A stretch of DNA of 64,000 nt from positions 67,596,471 through 67,660,470 of the forward strand of contig OU744720.1 in the NCBI GenBank assembly GCA_916613615.1. The letters are read 5' to 3'. Positions within the stretch are counted from its first letter, which is position 1. Each line of letters opens with the position of its first letter. Under the pieces are notes generated by a model, which made no database searches, was not told where the DNA came from, and was given only the letters and a program-made list of their open reading frames with translations. Source of the DNA: Steromphala cineraria. Taxonomy: Eukaryota; Mollusca; Gastropoda; Trochida; Trochidae. A program made the position numbers and the translations under genes. This document shows, one piece after another, positions 1 through 11,960 of the stretch.

Positions 1-1604
1 GATCTAAACAATGTTTGCCAGAAACTGTTTCTATCATTTCAATCAGCGTGGCATATATCTTGTCATTCATTATATGATGTTGTGAATAACCAGTTCTTGA
101 ATCAGTAATATATGGTTATTCATTAAGATTTTTAAATTTTGGATTATATGCTGTTCTCAGCAGACAACAACGTCACCTGTCGTTTGGTAAAAGTAAATTT
201 GTATCCGAAAAATACAAACGTAGAAAAACAGCAGCTGTACTCACTGAGCAGTCGTATTTATATAAATTTAGAAATAAAGAGCGAACATGCTCTCTTGTGA
301 GAGTAATATACGTAATTGGCTAAGCAAGATTTTAACTATATTCTATAGAAAATATATATGCAGCGAAGAACTACAGGCAACATTTCTTTTTACAATCCTA
401 CCAAATCAACGTAACTATGACCTACATGTAATATAATTAATAAAAAACAAAACAAACAACACATTTTGTGAAATTTGAGTAGCACTTGCATTCTCTCTGT
501 ATATCAATTACAAATGCCATTACGTGAACCGTATTGCGTCTGATAAAAGAACTTTACCTGCCTGAAAAAAGTTTTTAGAAATGGAGTTCTTAAGTTTCAA
601 ACAATTTTAATTGTCTCTTAAAACAAGCAGAGAGATCGTGATGAGGATGCAATATTTGTAACCATACATACATTTTTACATAAATGTTATCAATAAATTA
701 GTAACACCACAATCAATAAGTGTCAAGAAAACTTTTCAACATTGATTATTATGGTGACTCTGGGTGTCATTCTCTCTCCACGATATCAACTCGTCATTTT
801 TGTGATCTAACCACGTTGTGAACATGCAACCGTTTGCACCATGTACCATTTTTCTAAAAATCAGTGAAAAACATTTCTTGAAAGAAAGGAAAGAACTTTT
901 AGTTTTGAACAGAGCCGCTAACAAATTGCAAGTATTTAGGCTTTTCCCGTTCTAGTCTAGTTCCCGTGCTAAAGTTGTCTTGTTGAAACGGAGGTTTGAT
1001 TAACAAGTTAAGGAGAGATGGGACCCAGAAATAGAACTCACTTAAGTTTACAATTTACGACATAATTTATTCTTGTAAATTTATCGAAAGGTATACTCAT
1101 TGTATTCACTGAATTATTGGCCTATACTCATTGTATTCATTGAAATAGTGCCCGTAAACTTTGTACATTTTCGACTTTGTCCAGAACTAGAAAGCTGAAA
1201 TTCCATGTACATACTCCTTGACTAGTAAGGATTATAATTAATAGCTTTGGCAGGCTTTAACTTGCAACACCTTGACAAGTGAAGATGATATATAATATAT
1301 AGTTTTGGTGAAATTGTAGAACAGATACTATGCCCTAAAAAGTACTTCTTCTCCAGAAGCGCAAGGCCCAAAAATGCTGCAATCGTGTGTACCGACTTCG
1401 TTATTCCATTACATCTTGTCTAGTCTTCTTAGAATATTTGAGCAATTTCCATTTCTGAATTGATCAGCAGTACCTGAAATTGAATCACTTATATTCTCTA
1501 TTTGAGAAATGTTGACCATTTGGCCCCTACGGAGGGACTAAGAGGCCACAGCTTAAAACCATTATTCTCCAGAAGCACAAGGCCTAAAATGCTCTATAGA
1601 GGAT

Positions 1605-1742
1605 ATTATATGAGTGTCCATGACATACTATGTTTACGACACTCGTGCCTAAATATTGGTATTTCCCGAGCGAGAGCATGAAATATACTGATATTTAGAC
1701 ACGAGTGTCGTAAACATAGTATGTCATGGACACGAATATGAT
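1605..1742. repeat. Long palindrome (hairpin) in dispersed repeat
   Basis: The arms 1605-1659 and 1688-1742 are reverse complements over about 55 bp with only a few mismatches, including a perfect run of roughly 34 bp around 'gtgtcgtaaacatagtatg'. The spacer is 28 bp. The arm, and the sequence to about 1930 with several TGACGTCA-like motifs, recurs once at 45835-46080, so this is part of a dispersed repeat family. The palindrome is absent from the matching place in copy B. Confidence 0.85.
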
Positions 1743-2087
1743 ATTCTGTTTATTACCATCGTCCAAAAAATAAAGAAAATACGGAAAACCTACTTCTCAG
1801 CATAGTCGACCTATCCACCGCAGGCCCGTATAGATTGTGACGTCATAGGTGAACCGTGATGTTTTCAAAGCATTGTTTATAACGTGAAATCACAATGAAA
1901 AAGTGATATTTTGCCCTAGAGCAACATACGATAAATATGAACCTCGGTATGACTGCCCTCGTAGGCAATAAATTTAGATTATCTCAGTCTGTCTATCTAT
2001 GATGTGTAAATCGAAGTTAGATGATCGACATTGTCATTTGAAAACATGACAATTGATATCAAAATTTTCCGCATATGACCATGCACG

Positions 2088-2429
2088 CATTCTCTCCCCA
2101 CAGAGGCAGATCAAGTAATGAAATGTTGATACCGCCTCTGTTCTATTACGCCGACTTGTTGGGATGGAATGGGAGATGCCTGATTGGCGGCAATCAAAGT
2201 TGGTTGTGCTATCAGCGACGCTGTTCTAAAAGCATCAATTTTGGCTACTGAATCATGGCAAAAGCATTGTGATATGAAACACCATTTCCATGCGTAAATC
2301 GTTGTCATTTGATTACGAAATTCATATGGAGTTTAGGTGCAATTTTTTTCCGCCAGGGGAATTCGGTGTAACAGAACAGAGGCTGTGCCAACATTTCATG
2401 ACTTGATCTGCCTCTGTGGGGAGAGAATG
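2088..2429. mobile_element. Foldback DNA element, 342 bp, in copy A
   Basis: It begins with 'cattctctccccacagaggc' and ends with its reverse complement. The terminal inverted repeats are about 65 bp. It is flanked by a 9-bp duplication, ccatgcacg at 2079-2087 and ccatgcaca at 2430-2438. Each terminal repeat contains an inner hairpin (acagaggc ... gcctctgt). There is no transposase frame, so it is non-autonomous. A 9-bp duplication would fit a Mutator-like element, but no transposase is visible and other superfamilies are possible. Confidence 0.85.
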
Positions 2430-3129
2430 CCATGCACAGTGCTTCAGAGAACGTAAGACACGTTTTTATTTGAGTAATCACCAGTATTTTTTCTCATCAT
2501 ACAGATATCTAAGCATTGATTTTCGACGATCCCAATTATGAACATCTTTTCTATAAGCTTGAGAACATATATGGAATCAGATTTGTTTAACTAGGGATGT
2601 CTACGTCACTTCTTCAGTACAGTTGTGGTAATCAATAAACGTGAATGACAGGTCCCAAATGTATTTTATAATCAATATTTCATCTAATCCAACATAATAA
2701 CTTGTGATCGATCAAATGAACACTGATTGTATCAATTTCATTTCGAACATGATTAAGAACTAAAAGGCATGCATCTTATCTATGGAATTAAATTGATTTG
2801 AATAAGATTGAATTAACAACATAAAAATATGAATTTTGAGAGTTTTTGGTGATCATTTAATCTTTTATGTGACGACTGATGTAATTAGTGACTGTTTCTT
2901 ATTCTTTTAATTCACTGATTTATCATCTCAAGGGTCACCAAGCACATGTTTGTGCAAAGGAGATTTTATGTTGGTATGCGCAAACTATTAACTACTGTAC
3001 TATTGTTGTGTTGGGTTTTGGCCATGTGATTTTTACATTTCACATGCAATGCATCTATCTTAGAGAACGGCCTTGATGTTTGTCTTCAACAAAGGCTAAA
3101 GGTACATGTTTATGCATTTGCAACTTTAA

Positions 3130-3486
3130 AGGGGCAGTAGCACGTTTTTTGATAATTTTATATTTTAAAATTTTCAGTGATAATTGTAAGTTAATGTTAA
3201 ATGTATTATTTTGACAGTGTAAAAAATCTCATTACACAAGTCTATCATCCATAGTCGGAGGACAAAGTATGAAGATTCACATAAAATACATAGGCCGCCA
3301 TTTTTGTGTGAAAACCTTTAATTCATTTTCTGTAAGAAAAAGGAATCGCATGGCTAAACTTTACGTTAAATATTTGAATTATTACTGCTCCATTTAGTTT
3401 AAATACATTGTCTTTCAAATGGAACCATTAATTTTCATTTTCCTGACATCACCTTATATTCCCCCTAAAAACGTGCTACTGCCCCT
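3130..3486. mobile_element. TTAA-specific MITE, 357 bp (copy A only)
   Basis: The termini are aggggcagtagcacgttttt and its reverse complement, giving 20-bp terminal inverted repeats, flanked by TTAA at 3126-3129 and 3487-3490. Copy B has the uninterrupted site at about 28332 ('caactttaaaggacagatg'), so a single TTAA was duplicated on insertion. TTAA duplications fit piggyBac or Kolobok; the AGGG terminus makes Kolobok slightly more attractive. There is no coding sequence. Other copies lie at 49792-50147 and, truncated, at 11068 and 47162. Confidence 0.9.
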
Positions 3487-5419
3487 TTAAAAGACAGATG
3501 TAAATATTTCCATTTATTTGTTTTTATTGCTTTCTCACGTGACATCGTTTCATTACTCCAATACCTTACAGATTATCTATATCTCATCTGATTCCCTTGT
3601 AACGGATACCAATGTAAGATAATCACTACCTTATTTTGAAGTGAACTGTGAACTGCCATGAAAAGCAGAATACGCCAGACGCCAGCGGAGGACACATTGA
3701 ACTTACATCACGGAAGGTTATAGTCGAAAAAATTGGTTCAATTATTTATTTTAGAACATTTAATGAAATGAACTAGGAGTGCCGTATTTACAACTTTACA
3801 TAGTATAGTAGGTAACAACAGTACACCTTCTTTCTTGAACTGATGAAGTATTTTGGAATGGATCGACATTTGTTGCTAAAGATGATTTTTTGCATTTACG
3901 GGAGATTTTAATCATATTTTCAAGTTGCAACCGGCTGAAAGCATGAACATATTTACCAGGAGTTACTTACTAAATATTCTGAGCACAAAATCAACAAACG
4001 AACATGCTACAGCGACATCAGAGATATCTGATTTTCCTTATTCATTTTTGTAAAAATATGTCAGTTACACTTCTTTTCTTTGTTGACGAGACGTTTTGCT
4101 ATGTTTGATAAAGTCAGAAAAACACAAGGCTTGTGATTAGATATTTATATCCGTTTTCCCTTGTAAGGACATTTAAAGTGTTGTCGATTACATTACTGAA
4201 TGTTTCATTTGGGAGTCATATGAATAAGCAAACTATCAAATGATATTTTGTACATATGTCAAACAAGAACTCACATTGCAAAGTCAATATTGACCAACCT
4301 TGTAATCAAAATGCATTTAATGGACTTCATTGTGGTAAGTTTGTAAGTTGCACGACTTCATTATCTTAAAAAATAACCTTATTTAAGATATCTTAAGGTT
4401 TTTATAAAAGACAACAAAGAAATTAAAAATTCAGAAAAACATACTATTAAAATGATGTTCACACTTTTTGCATCTTGCTCCTAGACGTAAGCGTTTTCTA
4501 CAACAAATTAAATTGAATAAGATATTCAAACCACACGTTTTCAAATTATAGCCAGACAACTGCAAATGTCATCTGTTTACGATTTGTTTACTGTCTACTT
4601 ACACTTGTAGACGACCTTTCAAGTACCCCAGAGGACCTTTTGCTAGCCAAGCATTAATATCGACTCCAAATTGAATGTCAATATAAAAACAAATAGGAAG
4701 AAAAATGAGATCTCCCGAACTAATTTGACTATGCTTCTACACTTAATTTAGAACTCGCGTCTGCAAATCAAAAGGAATGAAAATACATGAAACCATATAA
4801 AAGATCCACCTAGTTCATTAGGTCTTCAGATGATAGTCTGGAAGAATCTGGAAGACCTATTGTTATCAGCTTGATAATTATTATTATTGTCCACGATTTG
4901 TCTTTGCGACTGCTCAAAAACTAAAGAGAGCTAGACATGCATAAGGGTCATTTCCTTTTTTGAAAGAGATTCAAAAATTGCAATTTCGGATTTTGAAAAG
5001 TTTAACATGGGCGAATTTCTAAATGTAGCTAGAGATTTGCAAATAGTCTCAAAAGATGTGCAATGACCTGAAGCTAAAAAAGAAGTCAACATGACATAGG
5101 TCACGTGGTTTACCCGCCATTTTGGATTTAAAGAACGACCTTGCACATTTTAACCGGAAATTGACTGCCAAAATGCCCCAAGAGCCTTGCAGACTGCTCC
5201 AGACGATGCATAATGACATTGCAGCATTATGACACATTGCATTTTAACTTACGAATTGCACAGCAGTCTGAAGACCGTCATAGTTGCCTTGGCAACCCTA
5301 GTTTCTAGTACATTGGTCTGACTGAATAGATTATTTTACAAACAGTTGATCACAAACGTCTGCAGAATATAAGCATTTTTTTATCTGTCTACCATTACAC
5401 TACATGAAACATAATGTTG

Positions 5420-6225
5420 CAGACGTGTTTAAAAACAGGCCTTTTAATTTAACTACTAAAGGCATCGTCAGACACAGTCTGTTGTCAAAATCTGTTATTT
5501 TACGATGTAAATTAAGAGAAAATGGTCATTTTTTGTTTTAATGTTTTGATTTCTCCTTATATAAACATGACATTGGATATAAATAATTAAAAACAAATAT
5601 GATGTAAAAAACTTAAAGACTAGCTGTTATTTTCTTAATAACGATGCGCAAATTGTAATGGTGAAACTTTGCTTTGAAATTAGGTATTTTTCCATCAATC
5701 AAATCTCTATATCTATTCTGTGTTTTTCGCTTTCAATGCTCATAATGAATTTTTCCTGCTGCTACATTGAAAAGATATGTCATACAATTCATACAAGAGT
5801 ATGTCACTGGTATATGCTTGATTGAAATGAAATGCAATAAGTGCACTCTGATATCAGTGCTTCCTCTCAATGGATCGAAAGAGTCTATGTTGATTACATC
5901 AAACTAATTACAACATCATTAAGAGCCAAATTGCATTCTTGTTATCAAGAGTAGATTGAAATTAAATGCACTTACAATATGAGACATTGAAACTACAAGA
6001 CGGATTGTGTGATCACTGAATGATAAATAAAACTAATTGTTCGTACTTTGTATAGCTTTGTGTACAACTATCAATAATGGAACAAGTAATTACAACAAAG
6101 GTGACAAGATCTACAGCCGCAAAACTTCTAGATGCCAAACAATAAGCTTTGTGCAAAATATGAATAGAATCAAGAGAATTGTTCTAAAAATATCATCCTT
6201 ATAAGCTTTATATGCATGTTGGCTT
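5420..6225. other. AT-rich non-coding stretch between tail copies
   Basis: Sequence between the two tail copies of the duplicated segment. It is AT-rich and stop-dense in all frames, with no repeat structure or RNA gene that I recognise. Confidence 0.5.
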
Positions 6226-6630
6226 CACTGTGAACTTGAAAATAATGTGAAGGTCACCAAATTAAAATTGACCTGGTGTCTTTCTAAGATAGATTTATAG
6301 AAAGAATTCAGTGAATGACCCTTAAGATATGACACTAACAAGCTTAATGAAATAATGCCAAAACTTTCAAAGCCTCGCTGTGACCTTGAAAACAATATGA
6401 AGGTCACCAAATTCGACTGGGCCTTGTGCCTTCACAATAAGATGCTATGGTATAATAGGAAGAGAATCCAGAGAAAAGTTCTCGAGATATCCTTCTGGAC
6501 AAGCCTAAAATGACGGTTCAATGCTTAAATTTTCAAAGCCTCGCTGTGACCTTGAGAACAATGTGAAGGCTACCAAAGTTGGCTGTGCCCAGCGCCGTCA
6601 CAATAAGATGCCATGTGTGCATGATATGGA
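6225..6630 (+). repeat. Three diverged tandem units with 'gaccttgaaaa...gaaggtcacc'
   Basis: The core 'gtgaccttgaaaacaatatg' followed by 'aaggtcaccaaa' occurs at about 6230, 6372 and 6548, giving spacings of roughly 140-175 bp. It is related in motif to the AGGTCA-rich element at 37429. It is non-coding, and no terminal repeats were identified. Confidence 0.7.
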
Positions 6631-6699
6631 CTTTATAGCTTGATGACTCCATTATCTTCAATAACAAACTAAGTTAACGAGAACTTACAAAAATGTAAA

Positions 6700-7500
6700 C
6701 GAGAGATAACCAAAATACAGAATACAGAAAAATTTTGCTCTAACAATTATTTCCGCACTTTCTGCTTCTTTCAAGAGGAACTGTCTTCTAAAACACATTG
6801 AATAAAAGATTAAGATCACACATATTTTCAAAATAAAGCAATACAACTGCAAATGTTTTCTGTTTTGCGATTTGATTACTGTCCAATTATACTTGTAGAC
6901 GGCCTTTGTAAATACCCAGAGGACCTTTTGCTAGCCGTGCGTTAATGTTGAGTTCAAATTGAATGCCAATAAAAAAAATCTCTGAAGAAAAAGGAGATCT
7001 AATGTGACTATGCTTCTACACTTAATGTAGAACTCGCGTCTGCAAATAAAAGGGAATGGAAATACATGAAACCTTGCTACAGGTCGACATATTATATTTC
7101 TTTGCAAAAAATCTCAAAAGATGCGCAATGACTTAGAGCTAAAAAAGAAGTCAACATGACGAATTCGTAGGTCATTTGGTTTAGCCGCCATTTTGGATTT
7201 AAAGAGCGACCTCGCACATTTTGACCTTGTAGATTGCTCCAGACGATGCATAATGATATTGCAGCATTATGACACATTGAATTTTGCCTTGGCAACCCTA
7301 GTTTCTAGTACATTGGTCTGACTGATTAGATTATTTACAAACAGTTAATCACAAACGGCTGCAGAAAAGAAAACATCTTGTTACCTGTCTACAATAATGC
7401 GGATCGATGTCTATCAACTAAAAATACAACAACATCGATCAGATTGACTGTCAGGAATTTACAAAGGAGTAATCTAAGCATTTAAAAGCATTTAGACTCG
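6700..7500. repeat. Third copy of the segment tail (A2)
   Basis: This region repeats the tail of copy A (about 4460-5420) and the tail of copy B (about 29350-30180). Shared landmarks include 'gaggaccttttgctagcc', 'gaactcgcgtctgcaaat' and 'tgctccagacgatgcataa'. It is more diverged than A is from B. It shows that part of the segment was also duplicated in tandem in copy A, and that copy B either lost it or never had it. Confidence 0.8.
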
Positions 7501-7960
7501 TTTTCTTTTGGCAGTTTACTGTTGTATAGTTTGAATACTTGAAAAACAGTTCGCTTATTGCACACACATATATCCATATTGTCAACAGTTGGTTAAAGGG
7601 GTACAAATCATTAACCTAGGAGAATTGTTCTTTCAGAGCTGCTTAAACACTTTAACGTGTACACCAGTTATTTTAACTACACATATATATAAAGCTAATT
7701 GCACTAAAAGAAAATTGTTTCCAAACATTGAATGCTCACTAAACTGTCTGTGTGTTTACATGAGGAAGAGTAGTATGTAAGTTGTAAAGACGTTCAATGT
7801 AATCATAGCAACAAATTGATATTTTCTGTTTCAATTAATTCCCAAATTTCAAAATGATAGGCTGTGTATCAAGAATAGATATTTCAAAACAGGTTGATGT
7901 ATAATTATTACGAAACAATTTTGTTTATGTTTCAAATGACGGCTAAAGGTGGTTCATATC

Positions 7961-8139
7961 ACAATGCTTTTGCCATCATTTAATAGCCAAAATGTTGATT
8001 TTAGAACAGCGTCGCTGATTGCATAACTAACTGTTGCATCCAAACAGGCATCTCTCATTCTATCCCACAAAGTCGGCGTAATAGAACAGAGACTGTATCA
8101 ACATTTCATGACTTGATCTGCCTCTGTGTGGAGAGAATG
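7961..8139 (-). mobile_element. Fragment of the foldback element family
   Basis: The reverse complement matches the left half of the element at 27248: it ends in 'gcctctgtgtggagagaatg' and includes 'gtaatagaacagagactgt' and 'ttagaacagcgtcgctgatt'. A forward-oriented piece of the same family follows at about 8146-8187 and again at about 8400-8500, so the copy is rearranged and has no complete pair of ends. Confidence 0.7.
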
Positions 8140-8187
8140 TCAGCTACGCTGTTCTAAAATCATCATTTCGGCTACTGAATCATGTCA

Positions 8188-8337
8188 CAGTAGAACATGA
8201 TATAACGAACTCCAAGGGACCAAATAATTTAGTTCGCTGGTGTTCGCTACTCACGTTTGGTTGGCATGCATGAGGCTCTTAACGGGACTTAAAAATGTGT
8301 TCACCATATCCGATTTCACTATACCTGTGTTCTACTG
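8188..8337. mobile_element. pogo/Tigger-like MITE, 150 bp
   Basis: The left end 'cagtagaacatgatataacg' and right end 'ctgtgttctactg' are inverted, with the 'ataacgaac' subterminal string typical of pogo/Tigger relatives. TA follows the right end; the left flank reads CA, which would be a mutated TA duplication. It interrupts foldback-family sequence: 'gaatcatgtca' before it matches 'gaatcaagtca' at 27445. It is non-autonomous. Confidence 0.6.
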
Positions 8338-8339
8338 TA

Positions 8340-10430
8340 TGTATATTGTTTTCCTCTGACTTCGGCAGAAAAAAACTTATTGATTTACTTGATCTATTGC
8401 ATCTCTCAACTTGAGAGTTGCCTCATTGGCTGTGTTATCAGGAACGCTGTCCTAAAATCCCCATTTTGGCTTCTGAATCATTGAAAAGGCATTGCGAATG
8501 TTGTCAAGTCATTGAGGCGCGATTGTCGAGAAAAAATGTCCCTAAACGAAGTCGTGCAAGATATTGACTGCTAGGTAAACATGACCTTTGGACACACGCC
8601 ATTTGCCCTGACATGTCTTAACTTTCATTTTACAAAGAATGTTTATAGATGTTTTCCTAACTCTGGCCACCATCCCTGATACTAAATGATTAAATCTGTT
8701 TTCAGCTATGCGTTACTTTGTTTGATTAGTATACCTCTGTGATTTCAGTCATTTAATTACATTAATTTTATTCATAATAATAGAAAAATATTGATTTATC
8801 AATACCATTCATAAGTCTTTGTAAAATACCTTTTTTATGCATACATTCTACAATATAACTTAACAAAAGAAATGTTTTTAATTCAAAGGATTTGTACCGT
8901 TATTGGAAATAAACATTGTTCATTTCACTTTATTTCTTATTTCTATTACGAAAAACTAATCCACGTATTCATTGAACCTATTTTAAGAATATGCCTTATT
9001 CCATTTGTAATTTATGTTTCAGTCCTTACAATTTTCCTTATCTGTACAATATTTTAATTTCAACGAACTCTATCTTCGTTTTAACATATAACATCATAAT
9101 AATATAATGTCAATAAAATGCAATGATCGTGATATATAGTTAAAATAAATGACACCATTGTTGAAATACAACTTTTATATGATTTAACCATTCAAGACTG
9201 TTATGTTTTTGGTGTAGAAAAATAAAGCATTTCTGTTATGTAGTTTAACAAATGGCAATTAACCAATGCAGGCAACTCCTCAAAGCAGTAATATTAAAAG
9301 TCAGACTTATAATTTTAATAAATCAAAATAAAATAGTCACGGTTAAAGCGCTAGGCTTGAACAAGCAGCTGGATACTTGCATGATCAAAGGGAAAATATA
9401 GTTTTAGGAAAAAAACCAAGGATATATCTTTGATGTGTCCCTCTGTGGTTTGCGCTGTATTGTTCAACCTCTGCAACCTCATTGTAAACAAAAGTATTTG
9501 AAGATCAAAGTATAATGTCTATTTTTCAGTATCACGAAAGGATTTAATTATTCTGTTCCTGTCAAAATCTCCCTCGAACTTTTAACGTTGTCTAAAGGGA
9601 AATTGTCAATTACCATGCAAATGTATTTCATGCTCTCTATACAAACAATATCTTAAAGTTTGTTTTCCTCTATATGAATGAGAAACATTTAGCCATGCAT
9701 CATAAACTAATATGATTATAAGCTACATTTCTATAATTAATACATTATCAAAAATGAAATCGTTTCTATGCATTCCTTATATCTCCATGTAACCAAATAA
9801 CAATGTTATTTTCTCCAATTAATTAGAAACTGTCATTTTTAAAACAGAGATTATAAGTCTTTTCCTATGAGGACATTCCCAATCAAATGAAAGTTTATTT
9901 TGAATGTTCACATGGAATAAAGTACATACATGTATGGGTATTTTGTTTTCATTATGTAATGACATTGCATGATATTGTATTCCATCTGAATGGGAAGAAA
10001 TGTTAACATCATTTTACAGGACAGGTTCCATTGTATATCAGATTTTCCTTTTTAAAGAATGCCTTATAATAATGAACTGTGATGCAAAAATGAAATGAAG
10101 TATGATGGAAAATGAATTAAAGGTTTTGAAAAATTGTAAAACAGAATAAAATATTTATTCAGGCTTTCCATCAACAGACATGATACACATACACTGACTA
10201 TTCCATTTATTCAATATTTTTACATATTCTTTTTAAAACATGTCTTTAGACAAATCAATACTTTACATTCCAAGTGTAAATTCAACACACACAGAATAGG
10301 GGAGCACTTTTTTAATCTTGAGTGTACAAAATTAACAATTTAAAAACTACATGTACTTTTTTTCCTTATCATTTGTTCAGAAATTGTACATAAGACCGTA
10401 TAACCAGAGGGAGAAGCATTCAACGTATTT
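8340..10430. other. AT-rich stretch without recognisable gene
   Basis: About 2 kb of AT-rich sequence. Apart from a foldback-family fragment at about 8400-8500 I see no repeat, RNA gene or convincing exon. The open frames are hydrophobic chance translations of AT-rich DNA. Confidence 0.5.
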
Positions 10431-10437
10431 ATCTTAC

Positions 10438-10541
10438 CGTCATGTCATAAGCAACGAATGAGCCATCACCGCTTGAACAAACCAAATGGCGTCATCCAAC
10501 CCGACTGATTTGTTATTAATAGTGTAACGAAGAACTACCAC
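10438..10541 (-). other. Candidate exon, 104 bp, unknown function
   Basis: On the minus strand a polypyrimidine-poor but valid acceptor (catgtttcag) precedes, and a strong donor (gtaagat) follows, a 104-bp block that is less AT-rich than its surroundings. One frame is open for 33 codons and reads plausibly (VVVLRYTINN ... DDAIWFVQAV), but it reaches TGA five bases before the donor. It would therefore be a terminal coding exon, a non-coding exon or a decayed one. I do not recognise the family. It could also be a domesticated repeat. Confidence 0.3.
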
Positions 10542-10762
10542 CTGAAACATGCTTAGAAACTATCTAATTTTAATTCTATAACATGTGCAAGCAATACAAT
10601 GCGGAATTCGTTTCAAAATAGAACAAAGACAGGTGAGAAAACAAACCAATAGTTTATAATCACAAAAACAGCAGATCGAACTTTTGTAAACTCTATACAC
10701 TGCGTGCATCATTTGGCAACGTCATCTTAACACTATGGTACACCTCTTCTCGGAGATGAGCT

Positions 10763-10864
10763 GTTGCTATGGCAGCGTGGTATATAAAATGTGTACACCA
10801 TGAGGGTGAGACTCGCGGGGTACATAAGATAAAAGGATTCGATCGTCAGCCATGTTACTGTAAG
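10763..10864 (+). promoter_or_regulatory. Possible core promoter with X-box-like site, TATA box and first exon
   Basis: An X-box-like palindrome gttgctatggcagc (10763-10776) is followed directly by tatataaaa (10781-10789). About 30 bp on, a transcription start would fall near 10812, and a donor-like 'taag|gtaagata' lies at 10864/10865. The base composition is richer in GC than the flanks. No downstream exon is identified, so this is a suggestion from motif spacing only. Confidence 0.3.
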
Positions 10865-11067
10865 GTAAGATAAATACTCGTATATACACCCCTTGTTACT
10901 AAATAGATATATGATATGATTCCAAACTATAGCATCAAGGATCAACAAAATATTTTCTACAAAGGAGACTCATTTTACTAATATGAGTTCCGTGCTTTCA
11001 ATTATAGTAAAACATATTTGCCACAATAAATGTACTAGTACGATTGACAGGTATTACATCAACAATG

Positions 11068-11258
11068 AATTAAAGGTTCTCACAAAATGGCCGCCAGTGG
11101 ATTTTATGTGAATCTTCATACGTTGTCCTCTGATTATGGATGATTGGTTTGTTTAATGCGATTTTTATCACTGTCAAAATGATACATTTAGCATTTACTT
11201 ACAATTATTAGTGAACAATTTAAAATATAAAATTATCAAAAAACGTGCTACTTCCCCT
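11068..11258. mobile_element. TTAA-specific MITE, truncated copy
   Basis: The right portion of the family only, in the orientation of the 49792 copy. It starts near 'ttaaaggttctcacaaaatgg' and ends 'cgtgctacttcccct' followed by TTAA. One terminus is missing, so it is immobile. Confidence 0.75.
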
Positions 11259-11689
11259 TTAAGTCAGTTAACTCAAAAGACACTGTTGTTTTTTTGCATT
11301 GATGATTACAATAGCAATAACAGAGATCAACAATGCAAAACATTGTTCATGTACGGTGACAGTTCATTTAAAAGAATTATTTCAAAACTCTTTTGCTTGT
11401 GTGTCACTTGCTTATATTAATAAACTTTTACTACTTTTGATAATTTTTATGTGCTGAAAAATAAGACGAGAACCTTGAAATGGTGCTAACTTAATTTATT
11501 GACAAAAGAAGCTCTCACAGTTCTTCGGAAAGGATGTGGAAATAAAAAGTTATAAAAATAATAAGATTCCTTTTTCCAATTGACACGCTGATAAAGGAAC
11601 ACAAATTGTTCTATGAGAAAGATTTTTCTTAAGCTAATAACTCAAACAGTGTCATGTTTTGTGTCTTACAGTCCTACACTCATCTTAGT

Positions 11690-11960
11690 AATTTACATTC
11701 TATTTCTGCGTGTATAATTGGCTAAGTTATTTTACGAGATGACACTCATTAGGCTTAATTATTCTTACTGAGTGTAATGAATACTTTACGTTTCCGTATA
11801 GGATGTCTTCTCAATCCAACTCCTACTAGAAATAGAATCGAAACTAACGAACAGATGTAGGATTGTACTGTAAAGTATTACACTAAATTATATTGAATAC
11901 ATTAAGAAAGACAACTTGATAAGTAAGAATAGTTCTTGAAAACCGATGTCCCGATCTTGA
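11690..11960 (+). repeat. Dispersed repeat block P (copy 1)
   Basis: 'gaatactttacgtttccgta' and the following 'ctagaaatagaatcgaa' recur at 22390-22500. The beginning of the block ('cattctatttctgcgtgta' to 'attcttactgag') recurs at 13797-13890. It is a non-coding dispersed or duplicated segment. Confidence 0.7.

Larger units (their letters stand above)
1..5420. repeat. Segmental duplication, copy A (main part)
   Basis: This stretch is repeated in the same orientation at 24802-30110. Sampled lines (for example 2461-2670 against 27671-27880) agree at well over nine bases in ten by eye. The window opens inside the copy, so its true left edge may lie outside. Copy A carries sequence that copy B lacks: about 480-700, the palindromic element around 1600-1930, and a TTAA-flanked MITE at 3130-3486. 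I see no gene in it; the short open frames are not shared convincingly between the copies. Confidence 0.9.
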
